64,000 nt of DNA from Tunturiibacter empetritectus (GTDB lineage Bacteria > Acidobacteriota > Terriglobia > Terriglobales > Acidobacteriaceae), in NCBI RefSeq assembly GCF_013410875.1, contig NZ_JACCCU010000001.1:2294001-2358000 (forward strand). Reading direction: 5' to 3'. Below are positions 1 to 7,951 of this stretch, piece after piece (position 1 is the stretch's first letter; each line of letters opens with the position of its first letter). Both the position numbers and the translations under genes were made by a program. The notes below the pieces were generated by a model. That model saw only the letters and a program-made list of their open reading frames with translations. It ran no database searches and was not told the origin of the DNA.

Positions 1-113
1 ACGGCAACATCTTCCTGCAGACCGCCGGTTTTCAATACTGGAGAGGAGTCAACCTGCCCATAGCAGGTCGTAGCAATAACGAACGCCAGCGAAAGTCTGA
101 AGAAAGATTTCAT
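1..113 (-). CDS. N-terminus of a secreted protein of unknown function (partial)
   Basis: An ATG on the minus strand at 113 opens a frame that stays open to the left edge (37 complete codons seen). The protein begins MKSFFRLSLAFVIATTCYGQ, a typical Sec signal peptide with two basic or polar residues, a hydrophobic core and a likely cleavage near Tyr-Gly-Gln. The rest of the gene lies outside the window, so no family can be named. It is divergent from the carotenoid operon that starts at 520, and the two share the intergenic region 114-519. The call rests on the signal-peptide pattern and the open frame only. Confidence 0.6.
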   Translation of the reverse strand, partial: MKSFFRLSLAFVIATTCYGQVDSSPVLKTGGLQEDVA

Positions 114-519
114 GTAGTAAGCGGATTACGGTAAGGATAAATCTGTTTATGTTCGATCGTTCAACAGTGTGCCCACTTTTCAGCGTGATCCAACATCCTT
201 AGCATCATTGATGCATTCGGGCGAACGGAGGGATAGAAAGCCGAAGCGGTGTATTTTCTATCCTATTGCCACAATTGGAGAGTAATTTTCTATCCATCTC
301 TCAGCTTGAGCCACGAGCTCTAAACCGGGACGAACAGTCATGGCGATGCGCCGTTTGTGACTCTCGGGCTTTTCTGAAGCCAACTTTTCTCCATTTAGAT
401 CGCACGGATGTTTGGAGCGCAAAATATTCACACTACGAAAGCTCCGAAGAGCGCGGTGCGATTAAGGCTTAGGATAACTAACAGGCTACCGCGAATAGCA
501 CAGCTGGGCTCAAGACTCT
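114..519. promoter_or_regulatory. Divergent intergenic region with a three-copy 9-mer (GGATAGAAA / TTTCTATCC)
   Basis: This 406-bp stretch separates the leftmost minus-strand gene from the carotenoid operon and holds no convincing gene; the short open frames in it show no recognisable protein. It contains TTTCTATCC at 255-263 and 287-295, and its reverse complement GGATAGAAA at 231-239. Copies one and two form a 9-bp inverted repeat with a 15-bp spacer; copy three is a direct repeat 32 bp from copy two. That arrangement suggests an operator for the operon, but no regulator gene lies beside it and no clear -35/-10 pair could be assigned. Confidence 0.4.
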
Positions 520-2100
520 ATGCGCAGGAATATGGGAAAAACAAAACCTTCAGAAGTTGTAATAGTCGGAGCGGGCCCGGGCGGACTGGCAGTGGCGATG
601 CTCCTGGCGAAGGCAGGAGTTCAAGTTACTGTCCTCGAGAAGCGCAGCCAAGTTGGAGGGAGGACCTCGACGATTGAACGGGGCGGCTTCAAGTTCGACA
701 TTGGTCCAACGTTCTTCTTGTACCCAAAGGTCCTAAGAGAAATCTTCAAGACGTCAGGATATGACTTGGATGTCGAAGTGCCGATGACTCGGCTTGATCC
801 TCAGTATAGGTTGGTGTTCGGCGCAGGAGGTGAGTTGTTGGCAACGCCAGATGCGGAGCGCATGAGGCAGGCAATTGCCACGATCTCGCCGCAGGATGCG
901 GCTCGTCTCGATAACTTCATGACGCAGAATCGAAAAAAGCTCACTAGTTTTATCCCGTTTCTGCAATCACCCTTCGAGAGCTGGAAGGATTTGGCAAAAC
1001 CAGGAATGATGAAGCTTCTGCCCTTGCTGGCTCCTTGGCGTTCCCTAGATCAAGATCTACAGCAGCACTTCAAGGATGAGAGGATCCGACTCGGCTTCAG
1101 CTTTCAGTCGAAATATCTAGGAATGAGTCCATTCCAATGCCCTAGTCTATTTTCTATTCTCTCGTTTCTCGAATATGAACATGGAGTGTTTCATCCGACA
1201 GGCGGGTGCGGGGCTGTTACACAGGCAATGGCGAGAATCGCTCGAGAAATGGGGGTAAAGATTCTGCTCAACGAGCCGGTAGAGCAAGTCTTCGTGGAGA
1301 ACGGAAAGGCAATCGGCGTAAAAACAACGCGCCATAGCTTGCCCGCAGATGCAGTCGTGGTGAACGCAGACTTCGCAGGTGCGATGCGGCAGATGATTCC
1401 GAATCATCAACGAAGAAAATGGACAAACGAAACGCTGGCTAAGAAGGATTATTCGTGTTCGACGTTCATGATGTATCTGGGAATCGATGGGTGCTACGAC
1501 GAGGTATCACATCACACGATCTACCTGGCTGAAAATTACAGGCAGAACCTGAAGGATATTGAAACGCTACACCGCCTCTCAGACAACCCGTCGTTTTATG
1601 TTCAGAATGCTAGTGTCACAGACTCAACGCTGGCTCCAAAGGGCAGCAGCACCTTATATGTACTGCTACCAGTTACACATGAGACTGGATCAAAAGGGAG
1701 CAACTCTGTGGATTGGGAAATGGAGACCCCACGGTTCCGAAAGCTAGCCTTTAAACAATTGGAGAAGATAGGAATCACGGATGTCGAGAGACGAATACGA
1801 ACAGAGAAGATTATTACCCCATCAGATTGGAGCAGCGAGTTCAATCTTTACAAAGGAGCGACCTTTAGCATGGCGCACTCGTTGAAACAAATGCTGCATC
1901 TACGTCCTCATAATCGATTCGAGGACATCGGACAGATGTATCTGGTCGGTGGAGGAACACACCCGGGCAGCGGATTGCCTGTCATCTTCGAGTCGGCCCG
2001 AATTACATCACGACTCTTGCTGCAAGACATGAAGATTGAGCCTCGCTGGGAGTCCGTATCACCGATATCCGACGATGAGTTGGTCGGCGTGGCATCATAA
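520..2100 (+). CDS. Carotenoid desaturase/oxidase, CrtN/CrtP-CrtI family (first copy)
   Basis: FAD-dependent amine-oxidase-fold enzyme of the phytoene desaturase family, 526 aa. The N-terminal dinucleotide-binding motif GAGPGG is at residues 17-22, followed by the acidic strand end (VTVLEK) and the family motif with FDIGPT. The C-terminal FAD signature (YLVGGGTHPGSGLP) is near residues 480-495. In C30 pathways such enzymes either desaturate dehydrosqualene or squalene (CrtN) or oxidise a terminal methyl group (CrtP); sequence reading alone does not say which this is. The order desaturase - aldehyde dehydrogenase - desaturase matches the C30 gene order known from Methylomonas. ATG 520 is used; ATG 532 is an alternative, and neither has a well-spaced ribosome binding site. 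The next gene starts 2 bp after the stop. Confidence 0.88.
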   Translation: MRRNMGKTKPSEVVIVGAGPGGLAVAMLLAKAGVQVTVLEKRSQVGGRTSTIERGGFKFDIGPTFFLYPKVLREIFKTSGYDLDVEVPMTRLDPQYRLVFGAGGELLATPDAERMRQAIATISPQDAARLDNFMTQNRKKLTSFIPFLQSPFESWKDLAKPGMMKLLPLLAPWRSLDQDLQQHFKDERIRLGFSFQSKYLGMSPFQCPSLFSILSFLEYEHGVFHPTGGCGAVTQAMARIAREMGVKILLNEPVEQVFVENGKAIGVKTTRHSLPADAVVVNADFAGAMRQMIPNHQRRKWTNETLAKKDYSCSTFMMYLGIDGCYDEVSHHTIYLAENYRQNLKDIETLHRLSDNPSFYVQNASVTDSTLAPKGSSTLYVLLPVTHETGSKGSNSVDWEMETPRFRKLAFKQLEKIGITDVERRIRTEKIITPSDWSSEFNLYKGATFSMAHSLKQMLHLRPHNRFEDIGQMYLVGGGTHPGSGLPVIFESARITSRLLLQDMKIEPRWESVSPISDDELVGVAS

Positions 2101-2102
2101 CA

Positions 2103-3602
2103 ATGCCCATCTCTGCGATCGGGGAAGAGGCACCTCTCAGTAGATCATCACGTATGGACGAAGCCGAGGAAGTCAACGCCATTGAATTTTCTTTGCGTCG
2201 CGAAGCGCAGCTGACATGGGCCAACTTGCCGATACAGAGGCGCCTTGATGTGTTGCGGCGTGCCAGGTTTGCGATGTCGCGCATGGCCGACGCATTCTCA
2301 GACGCAATACCATCTCATCTGTGCCGGACGCCTGCAGATACCAGAGTCGCAGAGGTCTTGCCACTGCTTGCGGCGTGCCGATTTCTGGAACAAAGAGCAG
2401 AGAAGATTCTCGAGGTCCAACGATTGGGCAGCCGACGGCGCCCTTTTTGGCTGGCAGGCCTCATCAGCGAGGTTCAGCGCGTACCCTACGGAGTTGTTCT
2501 TATTTTGGGACCAGCGAACTATCCACTTTTCTTACCCGGAGTACAGACTTTGCAGGCATTAGCTGCTGGCAATGCAGTAATGTTAAAACCTGGGCATGGC
2601 GGCGGCCCGATAGCGAAACTCTTTGCCGAAGCGCTCTATGCTGCGAACCTTCCACGTTCGTTGTTGGAGGTGACCGATGATTCGGTCGAGGCGGCAGAGG
2701 AGGCTCTACGGTCCTCCGTGGACAAGGTGATCTTCACAGGTTCCGCTCAGACTGCGCGAACAGTACTGCGAGTATGCGCGGAAAAGATAATCCCATGTGT
2801 GATCGAGGCATCGGGATGTGACGCTGTCGTGGTGCTACCTTCGGCCAATTTGAAGCGAGTTGTGAGGGCCATAACGTTTGGTATGCGTCTGAATGGCTCG
2901 GCTACGTGCATGGCGCCGCGAAGGCTATTGCTGTTGGGTGCATCCGAGGATCGAAAGAGGACGCTGGTCGGGATGTTGTCCACTGCGTTCAATGAATGCA
3001 GGCCGGTGCATCTTGGCGAGACGCCGCGAGCGAATTTGGGCGAGATGTTTCACGAGGCGGAGCGTTTAGGCGCTCACGTGCATGGCTCTATCAATACAGA
3101 GCAACGGCCTATCCTGGTGACTGAAGTAAAACCCGGGATGCGTCTGGCCCAAGCCGATCTGTTCGCTCCTGTGCTCTCGATGATCGACATATCGAGCGAG
3201 ACAGAAGTGCTGGCGGCGCAGAAGGCCTGCCCTTTTGCGCTGACGGCGTCGGTATTCGGCGATGAGGCAGAAGCCAAACGTTTGGCATCAACGCTCAACG
3301 TGGGCAACGTGCTGATTAACGACGTCATCGTTGCTACTGTGGATCCGCGGACCCCGTTCGGCGGACGAAAAGAAAGCGGCTACGGAACCACCCGCGGCAC
3401 TGAGGGACTTCTCGAGATGACTACTGCCAAGGTGGTTACAGTGCAACGCAACAAGAGCGTTCGCCACTACGAAGTAACAGGAGATCAGCATCGCGAGTTG
3501 TTCGATGGAGTAATCCTGGCATCGCACTCGCAAACGATACATCAACGGTGTCAAGGCTTAGCTAGAGCAGTAGGAGCCGCAATGCGGCTTCGCCGGAAGT
3601 AG
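2103..3602 (+). CDS. Aldehyde dehydrogenase of the C30 carotenoid pathway (AldH / CrtNc type)
   Basis: NAD(P)-dependent aldehyde dehydrogenase, 499 aa. The general-base glutamate is at Glu235 (motif IEASG) and the nucleophile at Cys269 (motif SATCMAPRR); the 34-residue gap equals that of canonical ALDHs. The Rossmann-type motif FTGS precedes Glu235. It starts 2 bp after the stop of the upstream desaturase and ends 13 bp before the next one, so the three are surely co-transcribed. By context the substrate is a carotenoid aldehyde (such as 4,4'-diaponeurosporenal or diapolycopenal) oxidised to the acid. The C-terminal 50 residues after the usual ALDH end are basic and unassigned. Confidence 0.88.
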   Translation: MPISAIGEEAPLSRSSRMDEAEEVNAIEFSLRREAQLTWANLPIQRRLDVLRRARFAMSRMADAFSDAIPSHLCRTPADTRVAEVLPLLAACRFLEQRAEKILEVQRLGSRRRPFWLAGLISEVQRVPYGVVLILGPANYPLFLPGVQTLQALAAGNAVMLKPGHGGGPIAKLFAEALYAANLPRSLLEVTDDSVEAAEEALRSSVDKVIFTGSAQTARTVLRVCAEKIIPCVIEASGCDAVVVLPSANLKRVVRAITFGMRLNGSATCMAPRRLLLLGASEDRKRTLVGMLSTAFNECRPVHLGETPRANLGEMFHEAERLGAHVHGSINTEQRPILVTEVKPGMRLAQADLFAPVLSMIDISSETEVLAAQKACPFALTASVFGDEAEAKRLASTLNVGNVLINDVIVATVDPRTPFGGRKESGYGTTRGTEGLLEMTTAKVVTVQRNKSVRHYEVTGDQHRELFDGVILASHSQTIHQRCQGLARAVGAAMRLRRK

Positions 3603-3615
3603 CCAAAGGAAGAGC

Positions 3616-5151
3616 ATGCGGGACGGCGGAATGAAAGTTGGAGTGATCGGAAGCGGATTAGCTGGGCTGGCGGCGGCTTGTACGCTGGCTGCCCGGGGAT
3701 ACCGGGTGGAGGTGTTCGAGAAGAATGCATGGCTCGGGGGAAAGGCTGCACAGTTGCGTGCCGCCGGCTTCCGCTTCGACATGGGACCGACGATTTTAAT
3801 CCAGCCTTCGGTGCTGGGAAGAATCTTCGAAGAAGCTGGACGACGCATGGAAGACTATGTGCCCATGGTAAGACTCGATCCACAGTGGCGGTGCTTCTTC
3901 GAAGATGGAACAAGCATGGACTTGCGCGATGACGCCTCCAGGATGGCGAAAGAACTCGAGGCTATCTGGCCGAGGATGGGCGCGGGCTACCTCAAGTTTC
4001 TTGAAACATCAAAGCAATTGCACTCGATCAGCGACCGGTTCTTCTTTTGGCGATCGATCGGGTCGATGAAAGACACCATCGATCTAGGTGGAGCGTTTGA
4101 CATCAAGGTTCTTAGAGACGTGATGAGGATGAGGCTGGGTAAGACAGTTGCGGGCACAATCCGAGAGTTCATCCCGGATGCGAATGTGGCACAGATGCTC
4201 GATCACTTTGTGCAGTATGTGGGAAGCTCACCCGATGCTTCGCCTGCGATTCTTTGTGCAATCGGATACATGCAGATGGCAGAAGGAATCTGGTACCCAC
4301 TCGGTGGGACACGCGCAGTGCCAGAGGCTCTGGTGAGACTGGCTGGCGAGCTTGGTGTTGTGTTTCGTACAGAGACAGACGTATCGCAGATTCTTACCGA
4401 CGTCCCTCGGCACGGAGGAAGGGCCGGCGGCAAGGTAACTGGACTCGTGACGACCATGGGCAAGGTGCATCATTTCGATGCGGTGGTCTCGAATGAAGAC
4501 GCAGTGCGGACCCACCGTGAACTCGTCGGCGGAGCGGCCGCACAGCAGTTTGAACATAAGCGACACTATGAGCCAGCGTGCTCCGGCGTAGTACTCTATC
4601 TCGGGCTGAATAAGCGGTACGAACATCTGGCGCATCATGACTTCGTGTTTTCGCGTGACCCCCACGAGGAATTTCACTCAATCTATGAGTTGGGCGAGCC
4701 CGCTCCCGACCCCACGTGTTATCTCGCTGCCACGGCCTCGACCGATCCAACCAGCGCCCCTGAAGGCGGCGAAGCGTTATACGTGCTCGTACACACACCG
4801 TATTTGCGCGAACATCATGACTGGTCCAAAATGCTTCCCGCGTATAGGCAGGTAATCTTGAATAAGCTAAAACGAACCGCAGGGCTCGAGGATATTGAAA
4901 AACGTATCGTCTTTGAAGCGACACTGACCCCTCAGGATATTCATGAACGATATAGGGTACTAAACGGAGCTATCTATGGGATTTCAAGCCACGGAGTCTT
5001 CCAGGGTGCATTCAAACCGGCCAACCGCAGTAAGGAACTGGCAGGAATGTATCTTGCCGGGGGAGCCGCACACCCAGGGCCCGGAATGCCTATGGTAATG
5101 ATGTCGGGATGGATCGCGGCGGATTCGCTCGATCATGATGCTCACCGATGA
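3616..5151 (+). CDS. Carotenoid desaturase/oxidase, CrtN/CrtP-CrtI family (second copy)
   Basis: Second FAD-dependent phytoene-desaturase-family enzyme, 511 aa. GSGLAG lies at residues 12-17, then the family motif with FDMGPT, and the C-terminal FAD signature YLAGGAAHPGPGMP. AAGGA at 3606-3610 is spaced 5 nt from ATG 3616, so that start is preferred over ATG 3631. It differs widely from the first copy, as expected if one acts as desaturase and the other as terminal oxidase. Its stop overlaps the start of the acyltransferase by 4 bp (ATGA), a translational-coupling arrangement. Confidence 0.88.
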   Translation: MRDGGMKVGVIGSGLAGLAAACTLAARGYRVEVFEKNAWLGGKAAQLRAAGFRFDMGPTILIQPSVLGRIFEEAGRRMEDYVPMVRLDPQWRCFFEDGTSMDLRDDASRMAKELEAIWPRMGAGYLKFLETSKQLHSISDRFFFWRSIGSMKDTIDLGGAFDIKVLRDVMRMRLGKTVAGTIREFIPDANVAQMLDHFVQYVGSSPDASPAILCAIGYMQMAEGIWYPLGGTRAVPEALVRLAGELGVVFRTETDVSQILTDVPRHGGRAGGKVTGLVTTMGKVHHFDAVVSNEDAVRTHRELVGGAAAQQFEHKRHYEPACSGVVLYLGLNKRYEHLAHHDFVFSRDPHEEFHSIYELGEPAPDPTCYLAATASTDPTSAPEGGEALYVLVHTPYLREHHDWSKMLPAYRQVILNKLKRTAGLEDIEKRIVFEATLTPQDIHERYRVLNGAIYGISSHGVFQGAFKPANRSKELAGMYLAGGAAHPGPGMPMVMMSGWIAADSLDHDAHR

Positions 5152-5987
5152 TGAATGCGCCACCTATTTCGCTACCGGCCCTTCGCTTCTTCCGAAAAAT
5201 CGTTCGCGGTTACTTTCGCCGGCACTTTCACGCCGTAAGGATAAGTGGAGCGGCTAGATTTTCCGCGCTGGCAAAACCAGATGCTGGACCCGTGATTGTG
5301 TATGCAAATCACAGTTCGTGGTGGGATCCGATGGTTTCGGTCTATCTAGCGGAGAGACTCATGGGCGCCAGGCGGCACTACGCTCCGATGGACGCAGCTG
5401 CTCTCGAGCGATATGCAGTTTTGAAGCGTATGGGCATCTTTGGAGTCGAGATGAACTCAGCCCGTGGAGCGATGACGTTTTTGAGGACCAGCGAAGCAAT
5501 CCTCGCTTCGGGCGGAGTTGTATGGATAACACCGCAGGCACGCTTCGTTGATAGCAGGGCGCGGCCGCTGGAGTTCAAGCCAGGTCTTTCTATTCTGGCA
5601 TCGAGAGTAGCTGTAAGCACTGGTTGGTGCACAGTAGTTCCGCTTGCCATCGAGTATCCGTTCTGGGACGAGCGGTTGCCAGAATGCTTACTGCACTTTG
5701 GAGAGCCACTAAAGGTTGACTCACCGCAGGATTCGGAGAAGTTGCAACAGGAATTGGTGCAATCGCTGGAAACGGCAATGAACACTCTACGCTTCATAGC
5801 CATACAACGCGATGCCCGAAACTTCGACACCTTAGCGCATGGAAAGCTCGGCACGGGCGGTTTCTATGGAGGATGGCAAAAACTGAAAGCCTCCTTGACC
5901 GGACGGCCTTATCAAGCGGAGCACACGGTACTGCCGGAGTACGGTAGGGATGTTGCCTCCTGCAAGGAGCGTGGCGATGATCTTTGA
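5148..5987 (+). CDS. PlsC-fold acyltransferase of the carotenoid operon
   Basis: Lysophospholipid-acyltransferase-like protein, 279 aa. The catalytic H-x4-D motif is His55-Ser-Ser-Trp-Trp-Asp60, followed by a hydrophobic segment with the second PlsC block near residues 100-135. In C30 xanthophyll clusters an acyltransferase esterifies the sugar of a glycosylated carotenoid acid. Staphylococcal CrtO has the same role but a different fold, so the role here is inferred from the operon. It overlaps the upstream oxidase by 4 bp and the downstream glycosyltransferase by 11 bp. The usual second-block Pro-Glu-Gly is not intact (TPQARFVDS is seen), which is odd for a general PlsC enzyme and may reflect an unusual acceptor. 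Confidence 0.8.
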   Translation: MMNAPPISLPALRFFRKIVRGYFRRHFHAVRISGAARFSALAKPDAGPVIVYANHSSWWDPMVSVYLAERLMGARRHYAPMDAAALERYAVLKRMGIFGVEMNSARGAMTFLRTSEAILASGGVVWITPQARFVDSRARPLEFKPGLSILASRVAVSTGWCTVVPLAIEYPFWDERLPECLLHFGEPLKVDSPQDSEKLQQELVQSLETAMNTLRFIAIQRDARNFDTLAHGKLGTGGFYGGWQKLKASLTGRPYQAEHTVLPEYGRDVASCKERGDDL

Positions 5988-7113
5988 CGCCTTCACAATA
6001 GCGGTGATGCTCTGTTCTTTGGCGCCCGCGGTATTGTTTTGCGTAAACTGGCGGCGATATGTGCCTCCTCCGCAAGCCGGGTCCTTATACCTGCCCGCAA
6101 TCTCTGTTCTTATTCCAGCGAGGGATGAGCAGGATGGAATTGCCGCCGCAGTAGAAAGCGTTCTCGCGAACACTGGCGTGGCCTTCGAATTGATCGTGAT
6201 GGACGATGGCTCGACCGATCAAACGGCTGATATCGTCGAGGCGATCGCGAAGAAAGATGCGCGAGTCAGACTCGAGCGTACTCAAACACTGCCGATCGGT
6301 TGGAATGGCAAGCAACACGCGTGTTGGGCGCTGGCACATGCTGCCAGGCACGATCTGCTCTGTTTTGTTGACGCAGACGTAAGACTGAGCCCCGAGTGCC
6401 TTGCTCGTGTGGCAGCGCTCTTGATACAAGGCCAACGGGGGTTAGTCAGTGGTTTCCCGCGGCAGCTGACGGAGACCTGGCTTGAACGGCTACTGCTACC
6501 TCTCATTCATTTTGTCCTCCTCGGATTTCTTCCGGTCGAAAGAATGAGAAACACTACCGATCCGTCGTTCGCGGCGGGCTGCGGGCAGTTCATTCTCGTT
6601 CAACGCAAAGATTACTTTGCATGCGGTGGCCATGCGGAGATCAAGACAACGATGCACGACGGACTTCTCCTTCCAAGGTTGTTCCGGCAACGCGGGTATC
6701 GAACAGATTTGACCGATCTCACTGATCTTGCAACGTGCAGGATGTATCGCAACGCTTGGCAAGTGTGGCAAGGGCTTGCCAAAAATGCAACGGAGGGACT
6801 CGCGGCACCGGTAAGAATTTTGCCGATCAGCCTGCTTTTATTCCTGGGTCAGATAGTCCCGTTCATGCTGGCAGCATGGCTATGGCTAGTAGAAGGAACT
6901 TCGCTTGCGGAGACAATCTATGTAGTCATTGCAATCGCTGGAGCATGGGTGCCGCGTTTTATGGCGGCATACCGTTTTCGCCAGAACTGGCGCGGGGGGT
7001 GGTTCCATCCCCTCGGTGTTGGAATACTTCTCGTTATACAGTGGTACGCTCTTATACGAAAACTAGCTGGCGGAAGTGTGAGGTGGAAAGAGCGATCCTA
7101 CTCTGAATTATAA
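5977..7113 (+). CDS. Family 2 glycosyltransferase, CrtQ-like (carotenoid acid glycosylation)
   Basis: Membrane-associated GT2 enzyme, 378 aa. An N-terminal hydrophobic segment is followed by the GT-A domain: SVLIPARDE start, VMDDGSTD nucleotide-binding block, and the metal-binding DxD at Asp132-Ala-Asp134 (FVDADV). Two or three membrane segments lie in the last 110 residues. The architecture is that of 4,4'-diaponeurosporenoate glycosyltransferase (CrtQ). ATG 5977 is chosen because AAGGAG (5964-5969) is ideally spaced 7 nt upstream; an in-frame ATG at 5950 has no such site. It is the last gene of the operon. Confidence 0.85.
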   Translation: MIFDAFTIAVMLCSLAPAVLFCVNWRRYVPPPQAGSLYLPAISVLIPARDEQDGIAAAVESVLANTGVAFELIVMDDGSTDQTADIVEAIAKKDARVRLERTQTLPIGWNGKQHACWALAHAARHDLLCFVDADVRLSPECLARVAALLIQGQRGLVSGFPRQLTETWLERLLLPLIHFVLLGFLPVERMRNTTDPSFAAGCGQFILVQRKDYFACGGHAEIKTTMHDGLLLPRLFRQRGYRTDLTDLTDLATCRMYRNAWQVWQGLAKNATEGLAAPVRILPISLLLFLGQIVPFMLAAWLWLVEGTSLAETIYVVIAIAGAWVPRFMAAYRFRQNWRGGWFHPLGVGILLVIQWYALIRKLAGGSVRWKERSYSEL

Positions 7114-7125
7114 AGACAAAACCGT

Positions 7126-7457
7126 CTAGAGAGGGTCTTTCTCTGCTCGCATGACGTTCCGGAAATGACTGATGCTCCAGACGAGCAGACCGACGCATAA
7201 CAGAGCTGCTAGGCCGACGGGCAGGCCCATCGGATCGTCTTCGAGGTTGATGCGGGCGCCTGATGTGGTATGGCTGGCCGTGCGGTCTCAGCCAGGAATA
7301 GGTACCCTCGTTTGCTGATCGTCTGGACAAAGCGGAGGCTCGATGAGTCGTCGCACAAAACTTGTCGTATCCTCCGAACGGCGGCATCAACCTCAATCTC
7401 ATCGTCCTAAAGCTCTTGAATGATCTCCTCTCTCATAACCAGTCCGTCAAGCCGGCT
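7126..7457 (-). pseudogene. Decayed winged-helix (OmpR/CadC-type) transcriptional regulator
   Basis: Reading the minus strand from 7457 gives a recognisable DNA-binding winged helix: GLVMREEIIQEL, then AVRRIRQVL, then FVQTISKRGYLFLAE, the hallmark of the OmpR-type effector domain found in CadC-like regulators. The frame is interrupted by an in-frame TAG (7407-7409) after EEIIQEL. After about residue 85 the reading frame shifts, and another frame continues with one transmembrane segment (GLPVGLAALLCVGLLVW) ending at a TAG at 7126. No start codon remains. This is a remnant of a helix-turn-helix plus membrane-segment regulator, sitting between the carotenoid operon and tRNA-Gln. Confidence 0.7.
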
Positions 7458-7528
7458 GGATCAGGAGCTCCATCGGGATCGCTCGTGCGAGAGGATGTTT
7501 GGGGACGTTTAATTTTTATGGATTTTGG

Positions 7529-7599
7529 TTGCCCCCCAGGGATTCGAACCCCGATTGATCGGTTCAGAGCCGACTGTTCTACCATTGAACTAGGGGGCA
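7529..7599 (-). tRNA. tRNA-Gln (anticodon CTG)
   Basis: A 71-nt cloverleaf on the minus strand. The acceptor stem TGCCCCC pairs with GGGGGCA, with discriminator A at 7529. The D arm is GTTC...GAAC. The anticodon stem GTCGG/CCGAT encloses loop CTCTGAA, giving anticodon CTG (plus-strand 7567-7565) for codon CAG. The T arm contains the invariant GTTCGAATC. CCA is not encoded. The gene is 85 bp from the left end of the accessory island, but the island's direct repeat does not lie within it. Confidence 0.97.
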
Positions 7600-7683
7600 A
7601 CGTGCTTGGCGTGGGTGCGCTTTTGCGTCGCGACGGGTGCTCGCTGACTGCCTTTTATGAGTGTACGAGGTGAGGGAGAGAAG

Positions 7684-7731
7684 GTCAACGGCTCGACGGG
7701 ATAGGAGATAGAGGGCTCCAAAACTGCCCCC
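7684..7731 (+). repeat. Left end of accessory island: 14-bp direct duplication plus 34-bp terminal inverted repeat
   Basis: GTCAACGGCTCGAC at 7684-7697 is repeated exactly and in the same orientation at 16506-16519. Directly inside it, the 34 bp at 7698-7731, beginning GGGATAGGAGATAG and ending CAAAACTGCCCCC, are the inverted counterpart of 16472-16505 with 31 of 34 positions identical (three transitions in the middle). This is the footprint of an insertion with terminal inverted repeats and a target-site duplication. The 220 bp between this end and the mod gene hold nothing I recognise. Confidence 0.8.
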
Positions 7732-7951
7732 CTCAATTCCCGCACGCACGAATTTGAAAGAAAACAAGAGTCAGCAGGAATATCCCAACGTAGATCTTTG
7801 ATATTGAACCACAACAGTTTTCGTTCCCGCCTCCACGATCCCCCGAAAGCCTGTTCATTTCTTGCACGCAACTCTGCGTTACAGTGGTTTAGAACATCTT
7901 TAAAACGCTGTCCACCACATCGCGGCTCCAAGCAGCCGCCAAGGAGTTTCT

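Noticed and set aside
266..472. Small open frame before the carotenoid operon
   Set aside because: No ribosome binding site or domain; it overlaps the repeat motif region and another short frame.
7529..7599. tRNA-Gln 3' end as attachment site of the island
   Set aside because: The direct repeat lies 85 bp away, outside the tRNA gene, and no tRNA fragment is repeated at the right end.
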